NCBI RefSeq assembly: GCF_017562075.2
Contig: NC_054082.1
Location: 33,821,148-33,885,147 of the forward strand
Direction of reading: 5' to 3'
Length of the DNA: 64,000 nt
Source: Anopheles merus
Lineage: Eukaryota > Arthropoda > Insecta > Diptera > Culicidae
Made by a program: the position numbers and the translations under genes. This document shows, one piece after another, positions 45,939 to 58,887 of the stretch. Each line of letters starts with the position of its first letter. Positions within the stretch are counted from its first letter, which is position 1. The notes beneath the pieces were generated by a model, which was given only the letters and a program-made list of their open reading frames with translations, was not told where the DNA came from and searched no databases.

Positions 45939-48900
45939 TTTGCTACTTATGGTTCAACAATTTTCATCGAAATGACGAGGACGAGAAAAGCTAAAACAAA
46001 TGATGAGTGCCATTTGGGATGAGTGCCATACGGGAGGTGCCTGCATCGGTCCGCGTACAATTCGGCATCCACTGGGAAAAATGTCTTTCGAAAAACAAAG
46101 TCTTACCATCCTCACAAGGATTACCACCAGGATACCAACGACAGGTGCGCGAGCAAAAGCACAAATGTTTGTGTATGCTACCGGGAAGCAATCTCATCGG
46201 GATAGTAGTGCAACTGTAGCAACGATCAATGAAGCAAAGGACTTAAACCAAACACTGGGGGCGAAAATAGTAACGGGTGCAAGATACATTGTATGGATGA
46301 GCAACTAATCAGATGTTTCATCCGTAGCTTTTACTCTTCACATTCATAATCACCGCTGAGATGGAAACCTTTCTATTACAAATCAAAAACATACATTTCA
46401 GTTTCCATGCCGTTTTTCCTTGCTGTTCTTTTCAGACGAATGGTCAATTATGTCATCCTTATTGTTATAATTTGCAAAATTGGCATTGGATTGCAATTGA
46501 AATTATCTTTTCCCGTGTACAGCGCCTACCACAACTATATGGACAGTCGTTTTTCTCGATTTGGGGAAAATCCATAAGAGATAGATAAAAAAAGGAAATG
46601 TATGAGTTGTGCAGAATACTATTTAACATCTTTTTTATATATATTTTATTTATATTTATTTAGTATATTTTTTTCAAATTTTTTAAAATCGGTTTTCACA
46701 CGACTTATGACGAAAAATCAAATTTATGGTCGTACCATAACTATAAAGACACTTAGAAAAACAGGTTTTATGTGCTAACTAACGCATTTCAAAATCGTTC
46801 AAAAATATAAATAACATATTCTAGAAAGATTTTAAAGACATACATTTTTGAATTATTTTCAAAAAGGGTTTTTATAACTTACTTTAAGGTGTTATAAGAT
46901 TTATATCAGTAATTATCAAAATATATTTTTTAAATATAAAAAATCACCAAACAATGTTTGTTTTGCCTGTAATTATTGTTTTAAAAAGGCAAATCAAAGT
47001 GTGTAAAAAGATTTTCAAAAATTATTTTGAAACTGCTATGAGAACCTTATCAATTTAGTGAACAACAGTTCAAAACTAATCCGATCAAACAAACGCGACA
47101 CAAAAAGCTCAACAACGATTTTTTAGGAGAATCTTAATATTTGCTGCTGATCTATAAAGGGAGTTATTATACACGCTAAAATACGAAACTTTTCTGAAAT
47201 AATTAGAAGAAATTTTAAGACGTCAACTTTGAAATAGTAAATAAAAACCTCCAGGGAGACTTACAATTTATCAAACTGCAATTGAGCAAGCTAATAAAAC
47301 AAAACACGTTTTTTTCATTTTTTTGCATAACAAATATTACCATTGCTAGTAATGATTATCCGTAATCCGTATCCGTAATGATTATTGTATGGTAACCTTA
47401 ATTATTGTAACCTTGCAAATAGATTTATTCAACAACCGAGTCTTCCGTCAATCAATCAATGATGCCTTCTCAATCAAGTAAACTATCTGTAAATCTTATT
47501 TAAATAATCATCAACAAATTGATAGTGGTTACGCATCGGCCCGATCATTCAATATTACGCAACGAAACCTCAGACGAACATAATCTACATTTTCCAACGA
47601 ACAACCATGCGCCTCCATCATAATGGATCAGTAACCAAAACATCGACCCCCAAACCTAATATAGCACCCGAACCTTTCATTGAGAGTGAAAAAACAAGTG
47701 TAAGATGATACAATCGAGGGAAAGGTATAAAACCCTACACGCGCACAAAGAAAGGCATTGAAAAAATCAACCTAGCAACAACCGACAATAAACAGCATGT
47801 GTGAAAAATAACCTTCCCTAAGCCGACCCTGATATGAAGTTTTCTTTTACCGTCCCCGCAGTCTGTTGGGCTATTTTTTTGTATTCTTCTAACAGTCCCG
47901 TTTTTGATTCCATCTCCCCCAGGAACCTTCCTGTCGTGGTGGGATTTTTGAGCTTTTCATGGGAAACTCCATACCCTCGCGCTAGTTATCACTTAGCCCA
48001 CAAGGTTTGCCTTTCCCATCCCATGCACGGTCAGATGTGCCTGTCCTGTGATGTGTTTCGAGAGGTCAGAGCGTACGGCCGACCGTTCGCACTAAGCTGC
48101 TGAACAAATAAAAGCTTTGCAGGCCGTTATTCTTAGGTTTTTTTTATTTGGTACGGAAGTATAAGGTGCAATCTGGGAAGGAGATGTTAAAATGATGCCG
48201 GCAGTGGAAGTCTGTGCACAATTTATCTGTTTTTTTTTTTTAAAGTGAATCCCTCCTAGCGGGGATCGTTTTTCCCATTTTTTTTTTTTTTTGCTTTCAT
48301 TCATCACACTATTGAGCGGGTAAACGTTTCCCTTTCATTCTTTAAACCCATGGGCTCGACCCGTCTGGCCCCGCGCCTGGCGGGAAAATATTTACAAAAA
48401 AACTGCGCATGAAGAATAGCGTAGCGAACACACGGAGTTGTTCGTTATGAATCGAAGTTCCAAGTTATAAGCTACGAGCTTGTGTGAAAGTAATCGTTAT
48501 ATATGTGGCAACAAAATGGGGGCGGTGAGGGTTTATGCGGCCTTTTTTTCCTTATTTGCCCTGTTAAGGAAACGCTATGCGCCGTCCCTAAAAGCGTCTC
48601 AATTGGTAGTCATCAAATTCTCACCTCACCATCTAACCACATTCACGACCACCGTTTCGTTTGATAAAGGATGACCCAAACTACCTTGTACGGGGCCATC
48701 CCGGAACGATTCAATTCCTTGCATACCGAAGGGCAAATATAGTGTTATTTTTGCTTAGCATTGAGAAGCATTGAGGGGACCGCTGGTTGCACTACCACCT
48801 TCGAAGTAATGCGCGGGATTTGTTTTACCCCTCCGCTCTACCCTGTTCTGCTGATATTTTTCCCATATGAGTGTGTGGAATTATGAGGGGAGGTAAATTG

Positions 48901-50841
48901 AAAAAAAATACAGCTTCAAATTTATAACACCCTATGCCCTATTGCCCGTCGTGAACACGGCAGGCAAGCAGAGCAACGACGAAAGGTGCTATTATAAATT
49001 GGACCTTATATCCCATTCAATTTCACCTTTACCATACGCTAAAACCAAACTCGCTACCACCAAAAATACACCCTACCATGCCACGGCAAGCCAAGGGAGG
49101 ATAAAGTTTAATAAACATGCATCATAAAATCACTCGCCAGCCAGCCAGCGTTGGCGAGCGCATTCGTACGGTTGCTTTGTAGTCTACTAGGGTGGCCTTT
49201 AGTTTGCCGATTGGTGTTGGCAAACGGTGCTTCCGGCAACGGAGGTACGATCCCTTTTGCCCTGGCTAGCCTTGCCAAAGCGGTAAGAAATAGACTAGTG
49301 AGTGCATTTGTAAACCGAACAGGACAACAGGCACGTTTCTTGCCTTGGGCTGGTTTTCGTGTAATGTCTAGCTTACCAAAGACTTAAGAAAATTTTTACT
49401 TGAGAACAATCATGCTCTGAACAGATATAACATGTTCATTGTAGTAGCTGTTATTGGAGCATATTACAACATTTACTTGACAAAGCCAAAGCCGGAAAAG
49501 ATTCGATTAGCTTCTGGAACTACTTTGTAGCAAAGAACAGTCAACCAACCTTCGCGACAACTCTTACAACCAATTTGAGATTTAATCTTTCCCCTTCAGT
49601 AACCCAGTCACGCTTCATCCATCTGCACTGCAATTGATCCATCTGCAGACAGCTCCGCCGGGCGGTACACGGCTTCCCCTGCTTAAGCGACACTCGAAAA
49701 GCGACTTGCCAAAAAAAAGCAAAGCTCACACCCGAACACTCCGAGTACTTCCGATAAAGACACTTCCTTGCGACACGCTTGCCAGCCCGCAAGAAATCAC
49801 CTGCACTCCTTAAGCCACCGTCGCAATCTACACTACTAGCCGAGCCGAGCCGGGCAAGGCAACCGCAACAGCGGTACCCTTCCACGAGCCTTCGTTGCTC
49901 ATATTAAATCATAATGCTCTTTTTTACGACTCTCAACGGGCCCACGGACTGGGAAAGAGCGGAGGCAAAACAGGAAGGGGGCGAGGGCGGTGGCGAAATT
50001 ACTGCAACCAACCGTCCAACCGGTACGTCAACGTTTCGCGTCGACATCGTCACCGGTTTCATAACTCATATTAATGCAACACCGGCAGTATTTTAACTCA
50101 CGTGTCCTTGTGTGTTGAAGCTTTTCTTTTTTGCCGTTTTTTTTTGTTTTATTCACAAGTTCTTTAGTGTGGTTTTGAGGGAGAGATGTTTTTTTGTCCC
50201 TTCCTGGTGGCCCTGTCTACATTCGCAAAGTGCGGATAACCACTCATATTCCGTGGCATGAACCATGGTACGCTCAAAACCAGTGCCCGGGCTGGTTGAA
50301 AAGTCATTGGAAGAGAGGATTCGATAGCTTTGGAGGACGCTCATACTACGTATCATTTTTATCACCTTCATTTTCATCATGACCAGATACGTTATATTAG
50401 CTACATTTTGTTGAGCGAATTGCATATCATCAGGCGCTTTCGAGTAATTATGAGAAATTCATGGAATGACTGCTAAGTTTGTTGGATGCTATACCTTATG
50501 TTTTATTTTTCCGCCCGTACAGCCGTGACAAGTTTTTTGTAATGTTACACATATTTATAAAATTATTAAATACGAATAATTTCTAAATCACTTAAACAAT
50601 TCAATAAATTGAAAGAGAACTCTTTGGAGCTGTACCATCAGTTCGCTTTATACTCTACAAACACTTCGGCTAGTGTGCCGAATTCATCGGTGATGCATTT
50701 GGAGACCCACCTTCCGGTGTCCTCGGTAGCGTCATGTGAGGCTCTACTAAATTGCAGATTTTGGTACAGCGCGAGAAAGCATACCGAAAAGGGACTGTTT
50801 AGCAGCCCCTTTTTTGCTCACTCATTCGGTCTCTGTCCCTC

Positions 50842-50842
<1 letters not shown>

Positions 50843-50899
<57 letters not shown>
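50843..50899. repeat. (CT)n microsatellite, 57 bp
   Basis: A pure CT run. Confidence 0.97.
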
Positions 50900-50903
<4 letters not shown>

Positions 50904-51474
50904 TCTCGTTTACATTCGATTAGTCTTTGCACCCCTGGAGGGAAGCGGTGGACGTAGCGGCAACTAGGGGCAGGGAAAAAATCCTGACACCGTCCTAAAT
51001 GAATAAACGCGCGAGACAGGCGGTACGGACGGTACACGGTTGAACCGCACGCGCCACCTATGACCCCTCCGGGGTTGCGACCGTTTGCTCAAGTGCGAAA
51101 ATGTCATCACCTTTGCCCGCGATGAGACACCAGAAGGAGTCAACCCAAGCCGTGTATATAGCTCTTCTGGGAAATAACTGGGAATTTTCGCTACCCACCA
51201 CTGCACCCTGCAGCGGGATCTAAATATGAAACTGTTTCTTGGTGCTTGTTTATGCCCTCGTTTCGCTAACCTCCTGCTCACACTCACTCACATACACACC
51301 ATCACAACCAGCCACTGTCGTCCATCGTGCAAAACATGTACCGAGCGGCCCTCCACTCCCTTCCTTCCAGAGGAACACCTTGTGCCAGAAGTTTATTTCG
51401 GCCACACCGAATCACACTAGGTTTTATGGGTGCTTCGAGTGTCATTCGTTGCTCGCCCGGGCGTGTGCGAGGAG

Positions 51475-51476
<2 letters not shown>

Positions 51477-51541
<65 letters not shown>
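51477..51541. repeat. (GA)n microsatellite, 65 bp
   Basis: A pure GA run except the last few bases. It lies only about 580 bp from the (CT)n run at 50843, in opposite purine orientation. Confidence 0.97.
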
Positions 51542-53465
51542 ACCCTCGGGAGCCCACCCATACTTGTCGTAATTCTGTACTTTTGGTCCTTCGACCACGA
51601 AACTGGGGAGACAAAAAAAACAGTGGATGAGGAAGGAAAACACCACAAGAAGAAGACCGGTGTCGCTTTATCTCCTTCGCGGGATGAACTTGCACCAGAA
51701 CAAATTGTCTACTTTCGGGTACCCTCACCGCGCTGCGCACTTTACCATCTCTCAGTTGTTTTAGAGGAACGCACCAAAAGCAACAACAACAAAAACATTG
51801 GAAACTCAAACCCAAGCTTGGGACGTGTCAGCTCAGATGAAACTAAGTGAGAAACAAAATTTGGTATGTGTTTTAATGTTGCTCGCTGCTCACGGTCGCT
51901 CGCAAGCCGAAAACCAAAGATGGAAAGTACGTATGAGAGACACACTATGTGTGTGTGTTTGTGTGCGCGTGTGTGGCTAAGGTCCCAATTGCGGGATAAG
52001 AATGTCACGGCAGAAGAATTATGTTCCATTATGGACTCGCCAGTCTGCGACGGACACACACACACACACACAAACACATTCCGGTGCGGAGAAAACCCGT
52101 CACCGCCTGAACCGACCCCGAGCTGGAGGTAAGCTGATACGGAGTTAAATGAAATTGAACCGAAGTTAAGCAATGAACATTTCCAGCAGGAGCAATGGAA
52201 AGTAAATTGAATATAAAACTTGTGCACGCAGCCGTTCTGTTACAAGTGCGATAAGGCCAGAGTGGCAGAGCGTTTTCTGTGTGATGCCGTAACTCTCCTC
52301 CCCAGTCGTGATGAAACTCAATTGTACATGAGTTAGTCTGCCCGAGCAGCTAGCTCGCTTGTGGGAACTTTCATAATGTTTATTTTTTTGCTATTTTTTT
52401 TTTCTTTTACATTCGTTAATTTTTCCTTACACCCGTGGTAGAAAAGCACAACGTGCAGCGTCCACGGTGAGCTCGTGTTCTTTTTAGGAACGAATTAAAT
52501 ATTAAAACCTAAAAGCTATTAACGCTCATCGAGCTGTACAGTTGCACATCCCTCCATCCGACGTTCGCATTGCAGCTCACATTTGCCTGGCTATTTAAGC
52601 GCCCGCCCTCGCGCCCTCCCGGCACTCCACGCCCAGAGCACTTCCAGGAGTGTTGCAAGCCCGCGACTCGAACCGCTGCGTAAGTACGCCGGCGGCGTAC
52701 GCACATTCCACCGATTTCGGGAGTTCGCTCGCGGAAGCTTTCGCGAAAACTTTGCCGGTTTACACAACCTGCCAATTCAATTTCGGAAATCCACATTCAC
52801 AAACGCTTGACGGTGTGCAGGAAGCACACCGAACCATCGCGCGCTCGTACCATCACTCACAGGCAGCACAGTTATGCTTGACGGCACACCCGAACGCAAC
52901 TGTTTCCGCCCAGGTTTTGCCTGAGCACTACGTGCACGAAAGCTAGCTCCGGGCGGTGGCCGGCCCACTTCGTAATGGGGTGTAATTGGTACTTTGACTT
53001 TCACGACCGCAATCACCAATGCTGCAAACCTCCATTACGAGGGATACGCGCTTCGTTAGGTGTTTATTTTCCCTCCAGCGCACACCGCTAATTTTAATGC
53101 ACAAACAGCACTCTCTCTCTCTCTCTGTCTTTGATGTTGTTTTGCCAAATTCCGGACGAGATTCGATGGTACTCTGTTCGGCGGTGAGATTTGTTTGCCT
53201 GTCGAATGCGAGAAAAGGGAGCTTTCTTCTACTGTTGGTTGCATGAAATTGGTTGCACATTTCGGTGGAGTTGATATTCAAATATTTTCATAATTTCACC
53301 ATCATTATCATTAACATCTCGAAATAATTACAAGGACCAAAAATAACTAGCAGCAATCTTACTATTGCTGTTTGACAGATTGCAGGCTGTCGGATAGCAA
53401 TTTTATGAAAACTATTTCAATTTCATAAGCTAGTCGATAAGCTCATAGTTCTTTGAGGTCAGCTA

Positions 53466-54030
53466 CTTTCTCAGGATATTAAATGGCCGGTTGGCAGCAT
53501 CCTTAACTGTAGATGGCACTGACCTTTGACCCGAGATAGGAGAATTCTGGCCGTTCTCCTAATGTGCGTTCTTCTATCCGTACGTTGCCTCTAAGTAAGT
53601 TTGCATTTGTTAGTAGAGCCGCTGATGCTTCCACAAACTGTATTGTCTTTGCCTCGTGCTGTGGCTCCTGGTAAACAATGACGTTTGTGATTTTTTACAA
53701 CCTTCAACTTCGTTTCGTAGGGTATGGTTTAAAAACTCGTCCGCTTCTTCTGGCGTTCACCGATCGAAGAGAGTGATCAAGCGAGCCCGGATAATCTTGT
53801 GTCCTGTTCTACTCTTCCACTAACGACTTGACACTTCACGCGTTTACCATAGAAAGCTGAGTTCGCTTGGGCTATCGTAACACCTCGTATATCTGAGAGA
53901 TCAATCCAAGGTTCTTAGTCGCCTGCTCAATATAAGAGAGATTCTCTATACAGGAAATCCGTAGATCAATGATCTTCATATCATCAGTGTATAACATCAG
54001 CGGTATCTTGATTGGCTTAAATGGCTCCCG
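53466..54030 (-). pseudogene. Decayed non-LTR reverse transcriptase relic, minus strand
   Basis: On the minus strand a short frame reads LMLYTDDMKIIDLRI (catalytic Asp-Asp at about 53980-53985) followed by YIEQATKNLGLIS, the spacing expected between the DD box and the next conserved block of non-LTR reverse transcriptases. A stop follows. Further on, a second open piece contains RPEFSYLGSKVS (about 53529-53562), equivalent to the FxYLGSxVS block of the family. Between them there are stops and frame changes. The two landmarks occur in the right order and at a plausible distance, but the relic is strongly eroded and its clade cannot be named. Confidence 0.55.
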
Positions 54031-54218
54031 ATAAGATAGGACAAGACAAAAAAAAGAATCTGGTATAAAACCTCTAAAACAATATATAAATCATTGAAGA
54101 AAGCTAGAAAATAGTTTAACTACAAAAGGAGACCTTATAGATCGACATTAATACGAACATACCTTTCACTTTGCTTGAGGAGCGCACAAGAAACCTGATC
54201 TAAAATCATCTTCTGTTA

Positions 54219-55654
54219 GGGTAATTGTACCAAATGTGGCTATAACACCAATAATGGCTATAACGAACGCTATTTTCGCTCTAAAACAGTCTATTTGCAT
54301 ACTAAAGCCACGGAAGGATTTTTCTTTTCAATTATGAACATTTTAACACATTTGTGCTTCATTAGTTTCATGTTGGTCACTTCCGTTTGTTAAATATTAC
54401 CCTTTTAAAATGTGTTGCCAAGATTTTTGGTATCTCTTACCATTTTGCTAAGAGCAGCACTGTAGGACATTAGCGATTTTCAAGCACCTAACCATAATTT
54501 TATCTCTAAATCATCATTTTGGTGCAAAATATCAGTTATTAAACAACTACACATCAAAATTTACCTTCCTTTCATCGAAAATGGGCCATTTTTCCGTAAG
54601 ACCATAATTGGTACAACTAACGTTTGGTGCACCAAATATCGCAGTATGCTATGGATGCTTTATTGACAACTGTCGTTTTGCTTGTAGTGCGTAGTTTACA
54701 AGTGAACAAATCGGGATTTCTCGTTGTTATTTTCGCAATCTAAAGTGTTATTTAAGTAAGTAAAGTGTTAATATGTGTTTTAAGCATCATTTATTTGCAA
54801 AGTGTTCGAATCAGTAATCAGTGGAATAGTCAGTAGAATGAAATCGAATCAGTTTCACCAAAATAATACAACCTTGAATACCTTCCATACGAAGAAAGTG
54901 AAATTTGAAGCCGCTCGTGTCGCCTTATTGCCAAATGCGCTCTTGTTCTTCCCTGGTCGATAGTTAGTGCTAGTCTTGGCCGGAAGTATCTTGATAAGAA
55001 GATAGTTCAACTATGGCTACGATTCTTCATTTAAATAAATTCCAACAGACCACCCTGATTTGTGCTCCTCTTCGTATCGCGCTGAAACGGTAGCTGGCTT
55101 CGGTATAGTTTCCAGGTGATATGAAGGATTGTCAGGTGTGTGTCCAAGCACGGTGTCATCAGAAAGGTGTACGAAAGTATTTTTTTTAGGATTAGCCTCA
55201 TCAATTGTGCGATTGATTGAGCGTGGATATCAATACAACCAGTGATAGAAAACGGATATTTTAAAATGTTTATTTTACATATTTAATGGTGGTTACATAC
55301 TTATATTGGTGCAGTGAACTTATTATTAGTTAATTTTAGTTGAAAAAAATGTCACAAAGTAATTTTTGGAGTAAATATCCACGAGTTTTAGCATACAGCC
55401 ACAGTTGGTCCAGCTATGGCGAGTTGCTAGGAACACTATAGCCATAATTGGTACCTTAAGATGCAATTTTGAATTGAAATTTTCAGTTATTTTGATAAAC
55501 ACTGAGTGAAAATAAAAAAAATACCCTCGTGTTCTACACATTGAAGGCTACATAAAAACATTAGGAAGTTTGTAATTTTACCCAATACTTATTTTTACAG
55601 GCGTAAAATTGGTATCTTGATGACATATTATAGCCATAATTGGTACACTTACCC
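54219..55654. mobile_element. TA-flanked terminal-inverted-repeat DNA element, 1436 bp, no intact transposase
   Basis: The left end GGGTAATTGTACCAAATGTG and the right end (reverse complement) GGGTAAGTGTACCAATTATG belong to inverted repeats of about 28 bp that match at about 24 positions and continue with GCTATAA. TA lies outside both ends (54217-54218 and 55655-55656). Related GGTACC/ATAATTGGTAC motifs recur inside, at about 54605 and 55443. The length would fit a decayed Tc1/mariner-like element. A short frame from the ATG at 54838 stops after about 42 codons and has no transposase motif I recognise. Confidence 0.75.
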
Positions 55655-55656
55655 TA

Positions 55657-58633
55657 TGTCATGTTACAAATGTTTTTTTTTTTGTTTTTTTTTTTCAAAG
55701 ATACTGTACATGAATAACTACACATTCTGAAGAGTTTCTCATCAGACAACAGAGACATTAAACGCATCAGATGTATTTCCATTCCTACCGATAATTGACC
55801 GTAAGCTTAATTTTGCGCCTTTGTCTCCAATCCACCTTATTCCCGTTCCATCATACCAATTTTCCAGTCCAAGCGAAAGGTCGTTTACCGCACAATAGTT
55901 AAAGAGAGAAAGCAGGAAAGCACACCCGGACACACACCTCCAGCACACATAATAATTTCTCCCACCTAATGGCCACACAAATGGGCACTTTCACACCGTT
56001 TTTCCGCTCGACAGAAAAGCCGTACTATTGCCCAACCCGAGCAACCAGCCCTTTACACCCTGCTCAACAGGTTTTGCCACCTTTATGCTTCCGCGTACGA
56101 TTGCTTGCTCATGCCGGAGGTAAAGAATCCGCTGGGTTTGTAATGCACACACAAAAACGTTTCAGCCCCCCTTTTCAAAAGCTGATGTCTTTTGATGGGA
56201 CACTTCTTCCCATCCCAACAAAGCTACACTCGTCGTTGCCTCACCGCAAGCAAGCGGGGATACGACCGAGACAGCATTTCTCGGATGTAAGCTGCAAGAG
56301 GAAAAAGTTCTGCTTCCGATACTCCACAACTCTTGCTTTACCACCTCACTTTCTCATCTCTCGTCAGTTGCAATGTCTTCCTGAGCTTTTTCCCGGCGGG
56401 GAATGGATGGGTGTCTCCTGTCCTGCACCACCCGACGGTACGACGGTGAGGTTCTGGCAGTTTAAGTGCTGCTGATGGCGGTCTGATGGCGGTCAGAGAG
56501 CTTTTAAGAGGTTTTGCTCACCCAGGGACCCACGCCGGGGATAGAAAACGCCGGTGCCAGCATTTTCCGTGTGCGACCCACCTTACCCGAAAGGCGGGCC
56601 GACGACGACTGACAGGCTAATGGAACTCACTGATTATGGTGGCAATTGGCTGAGATGAGATTGCAGCGCAAAACTGTTTTGATCTCACCTGACGACTCCC
56701 ACCCGCTGGTTCCGATGGACAGCCGTCCCATGTCCCCGGGCGAGCAAAAGGGAAACGAGAAGTTTCTTGTGCAACTTTTCATCCATTTTGTTTTTCATCT
56801 ACTCTCCTGTTTGTGTTCATCCTCCTTCTGACTGCCTGCCTGTCCTTTTCCTTCCCAGCTGGCCAACTTTTAACCAACCACATACTGTGTGGCCTGCTGC
56901 GACGTAACAGGATCGGAAAGGTGAAGCGAACTAAAGCCCGGATGAGCCCATTTGCTCCTATTAGTTTCATTTAACTAGAAAGCGATGGAATTGGCAGGAT
57001 GGTAATGCGCCGAGAAGGAAGAATGCAAAAGCAGACGACCCGGGCAGTGGACCCGCGCTGCGCTTGGTACTCACTCATCGAACGAGGTTGCAAATCACTG
57101 TCACCGACCAGTGCCATTGGTTCGTGCTTCCCGAACCGTGGAGCAAGTGATGGCAAACTTTGCATATTTTCACAAAGAAACGGCACGGAACTGGGACGGC
57201 ACTGATGCGGGATCAGCTGATGCGCCCGTGACACACTTGGATGGTCCTGGTAGCTGTGTCTGTGCCAGTCTCTGTCACATAGCTTGCGGGGGGGCTTTAA
57301 AAATGATTCCACTTTCTTTCGGTTTTTGAGCACAGCAAGAGCTGCCAAGCAATCCTTCCAAAACCTTCACGCTGGAAGTTGCGTTTCATCTACTAACAAC
57401 TTACAACACTGTACGGTGATGAAAGAAAGACATGCAATGGTTAAAAATAGTTAGTTTTACCGTCGCTGCTGCTAAATTTCAGCTATACGATATTTGCTTT
57501 CAATCGAGTGCTTCAATTGTTGTCACTGAAAGTCCTATTTTTTATCTTTTAATCAGCACTGTTTGCCTCTACTCACGATAAACTGTCTTGATGTTGGGCC
57601 TTAAAACAAGAGCTTTAAAACAAATGTCTATAATTCAATCTTTTTATTGTGATTTTTATGCCTAATTGAAGCAGCATTGAGGCTCAATCAGCAAGAGCGA
57701 CTTGAGGCTCGAATGGATGCTGAAGATGAAGACCGTGGAAAAGTCGCTTGGCAGGTAGGACAATTCAAACAATTAAATTGTACCTGTAAAACACAAACAA
57801 ATATGCAAAAGCTTTCCTCCAACAATTTTGTCGCGAAAATTTAGCAGGGAATGATAAAAAGCCATGTAGATCCTAAAAAAGACGTCTGCACGCATGTCTT
57901 CATCCGCCACGGTGAAAATTCCGAATAAGTGATTCCGAAATTCCGATAAGTGACGAAAGGCTGCTCGCAAGGTCGTAGTTTTATTGTTGCACGAAAGCTT
58001 AAACAGTTAGCTTTCAAAGGATGTTCTAGGAAAAATTAGTTCCTTTAATGTTTTTCTACTGCCAGTAGAAAAAAGTTAATTTGTTTTAATGCGAACGTTA
58101 AAATACGGTCTGTATAATCATTTGAAGGTAATTAAGTTATTGATGTTAGTGTGAAATATTCCCTGCTCTTTTGGAAACGATTTAGATGGTTTAATGGAGC
58201 CATTCCGTTACAAAGCGGCTGAAAAATCGATCATTTCGATAAATGCTTCAACATTGTTTGCAAAATCATCCGGATTTCATAATGACACTGACATTTTTAT
58301 TAACGCTGGAAACGACCACATAAATACGAAATTATTATTTTTTCATCACAACCATTATCAATGTTACCGATGTACTGGAACTCATTGTCTATAGGTCCTA
58401 TTTTCTTATTTTTAAATGGTTTTTTACCATAGTGCCATTATAAGTGCTCAAAACGGGCATGTTCCTATGGTGGAAAAACAGAATATTATAACTCTAATTT
58501 CCTGTTAGTAATTTACCAAACAAAGGGCAACATTTGCACATGTAGTCGACTGAAAATTCCACTTTAATTCAAATGATCTGGGTTGACTTTGCTCGTTATG
58601 CAGTACAAATCTCAATAATTTCATCAATCAAAA
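55657..58633. other. Non-coding stretch with one exon-like segment
   Basis: About 3 kb. Apart from the weak exon candidate at 57672-57754 I see no gene. The open frame at 55969-56475 (168 codons, plus) has no domain-like features. Confidence 0.5.
57672..57754 (+). other. Possible short internal exon (weak)
   Basis: An 83-base segment is preceded by a T-rich tract, a CTAAT branch-like motif and AG, and followed by a good donor (CAG then GTAGGA). It reads through in one frame as a charged peptide, LNQQERLEARMDAEDEDRG then KVAWQ, with coiled-coil-like composition unlike the surrounding chance frames. I do not recognise the protein, and no partner exon was found in the window. It could be a transposon fragment or chance. 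Confidence 0.2.
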
Positions 58634-58635
58634 TA

Positions 58636-58885
58636 CAGTCCGAACTCACTGATTGAACTTCAATTCCCTGCCAACTATTGAATATGTGCTTTTTAGTTGG
58701 CACGTTTCTCGATACAAAAAAAAATCTGAAATTTTTCTTGCCATGCCATGAGATTTTTGTGAAAATTTCAAAATCCGGTTTTCCCATACAAACGCATGCT
58801 TTTTAATTGAACTGTCGGCCAGCTAGCGAGCGTTCAACTAAAAAGCATGCCCACTAAAAAGCGTTCAACTATTGAATTCTGACTG
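58636..58885. mobile_element. Tc1/mariner-type MITE, 250 bp
   Basis: The left terminus CAGTCCGAACTCACTGATTG and the right terminus (reverse complement) CAGTCAGAATTCAATAGTTG both continue with AAC, giving about 18 of 23 matches. TA lies on both sides (58634-58635 and 58886-58887). The interior repeats GTTCAACTA and CTTTTTAGT motifs in both orientations. No coding capacity. Confidence 0.75.
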
Positions 58886-58887
58886 TA

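Larger units (their letters stand above)
45936..53465. other. Non-coding stretch, no gene recognised
   Basis: About 7.5 kb. The part from about 46600 to 47600 is strongly AT-rich with no long frames. T-rich runs lie around 48222-48291. Short (TG)n and (CA)n runs occur near 51947 and 52056, and long CT and GA runs are listed separately. A TATTTAAG box-like motif at 52590 in GC-rich surroundings is not enough to call a promoter. Confidence 0.5.

Noticed and set aside
52585..52640. TATTTAAG as a core promoter
   Set aside because: No initiator, transcript or coding sequence could be tied to it.
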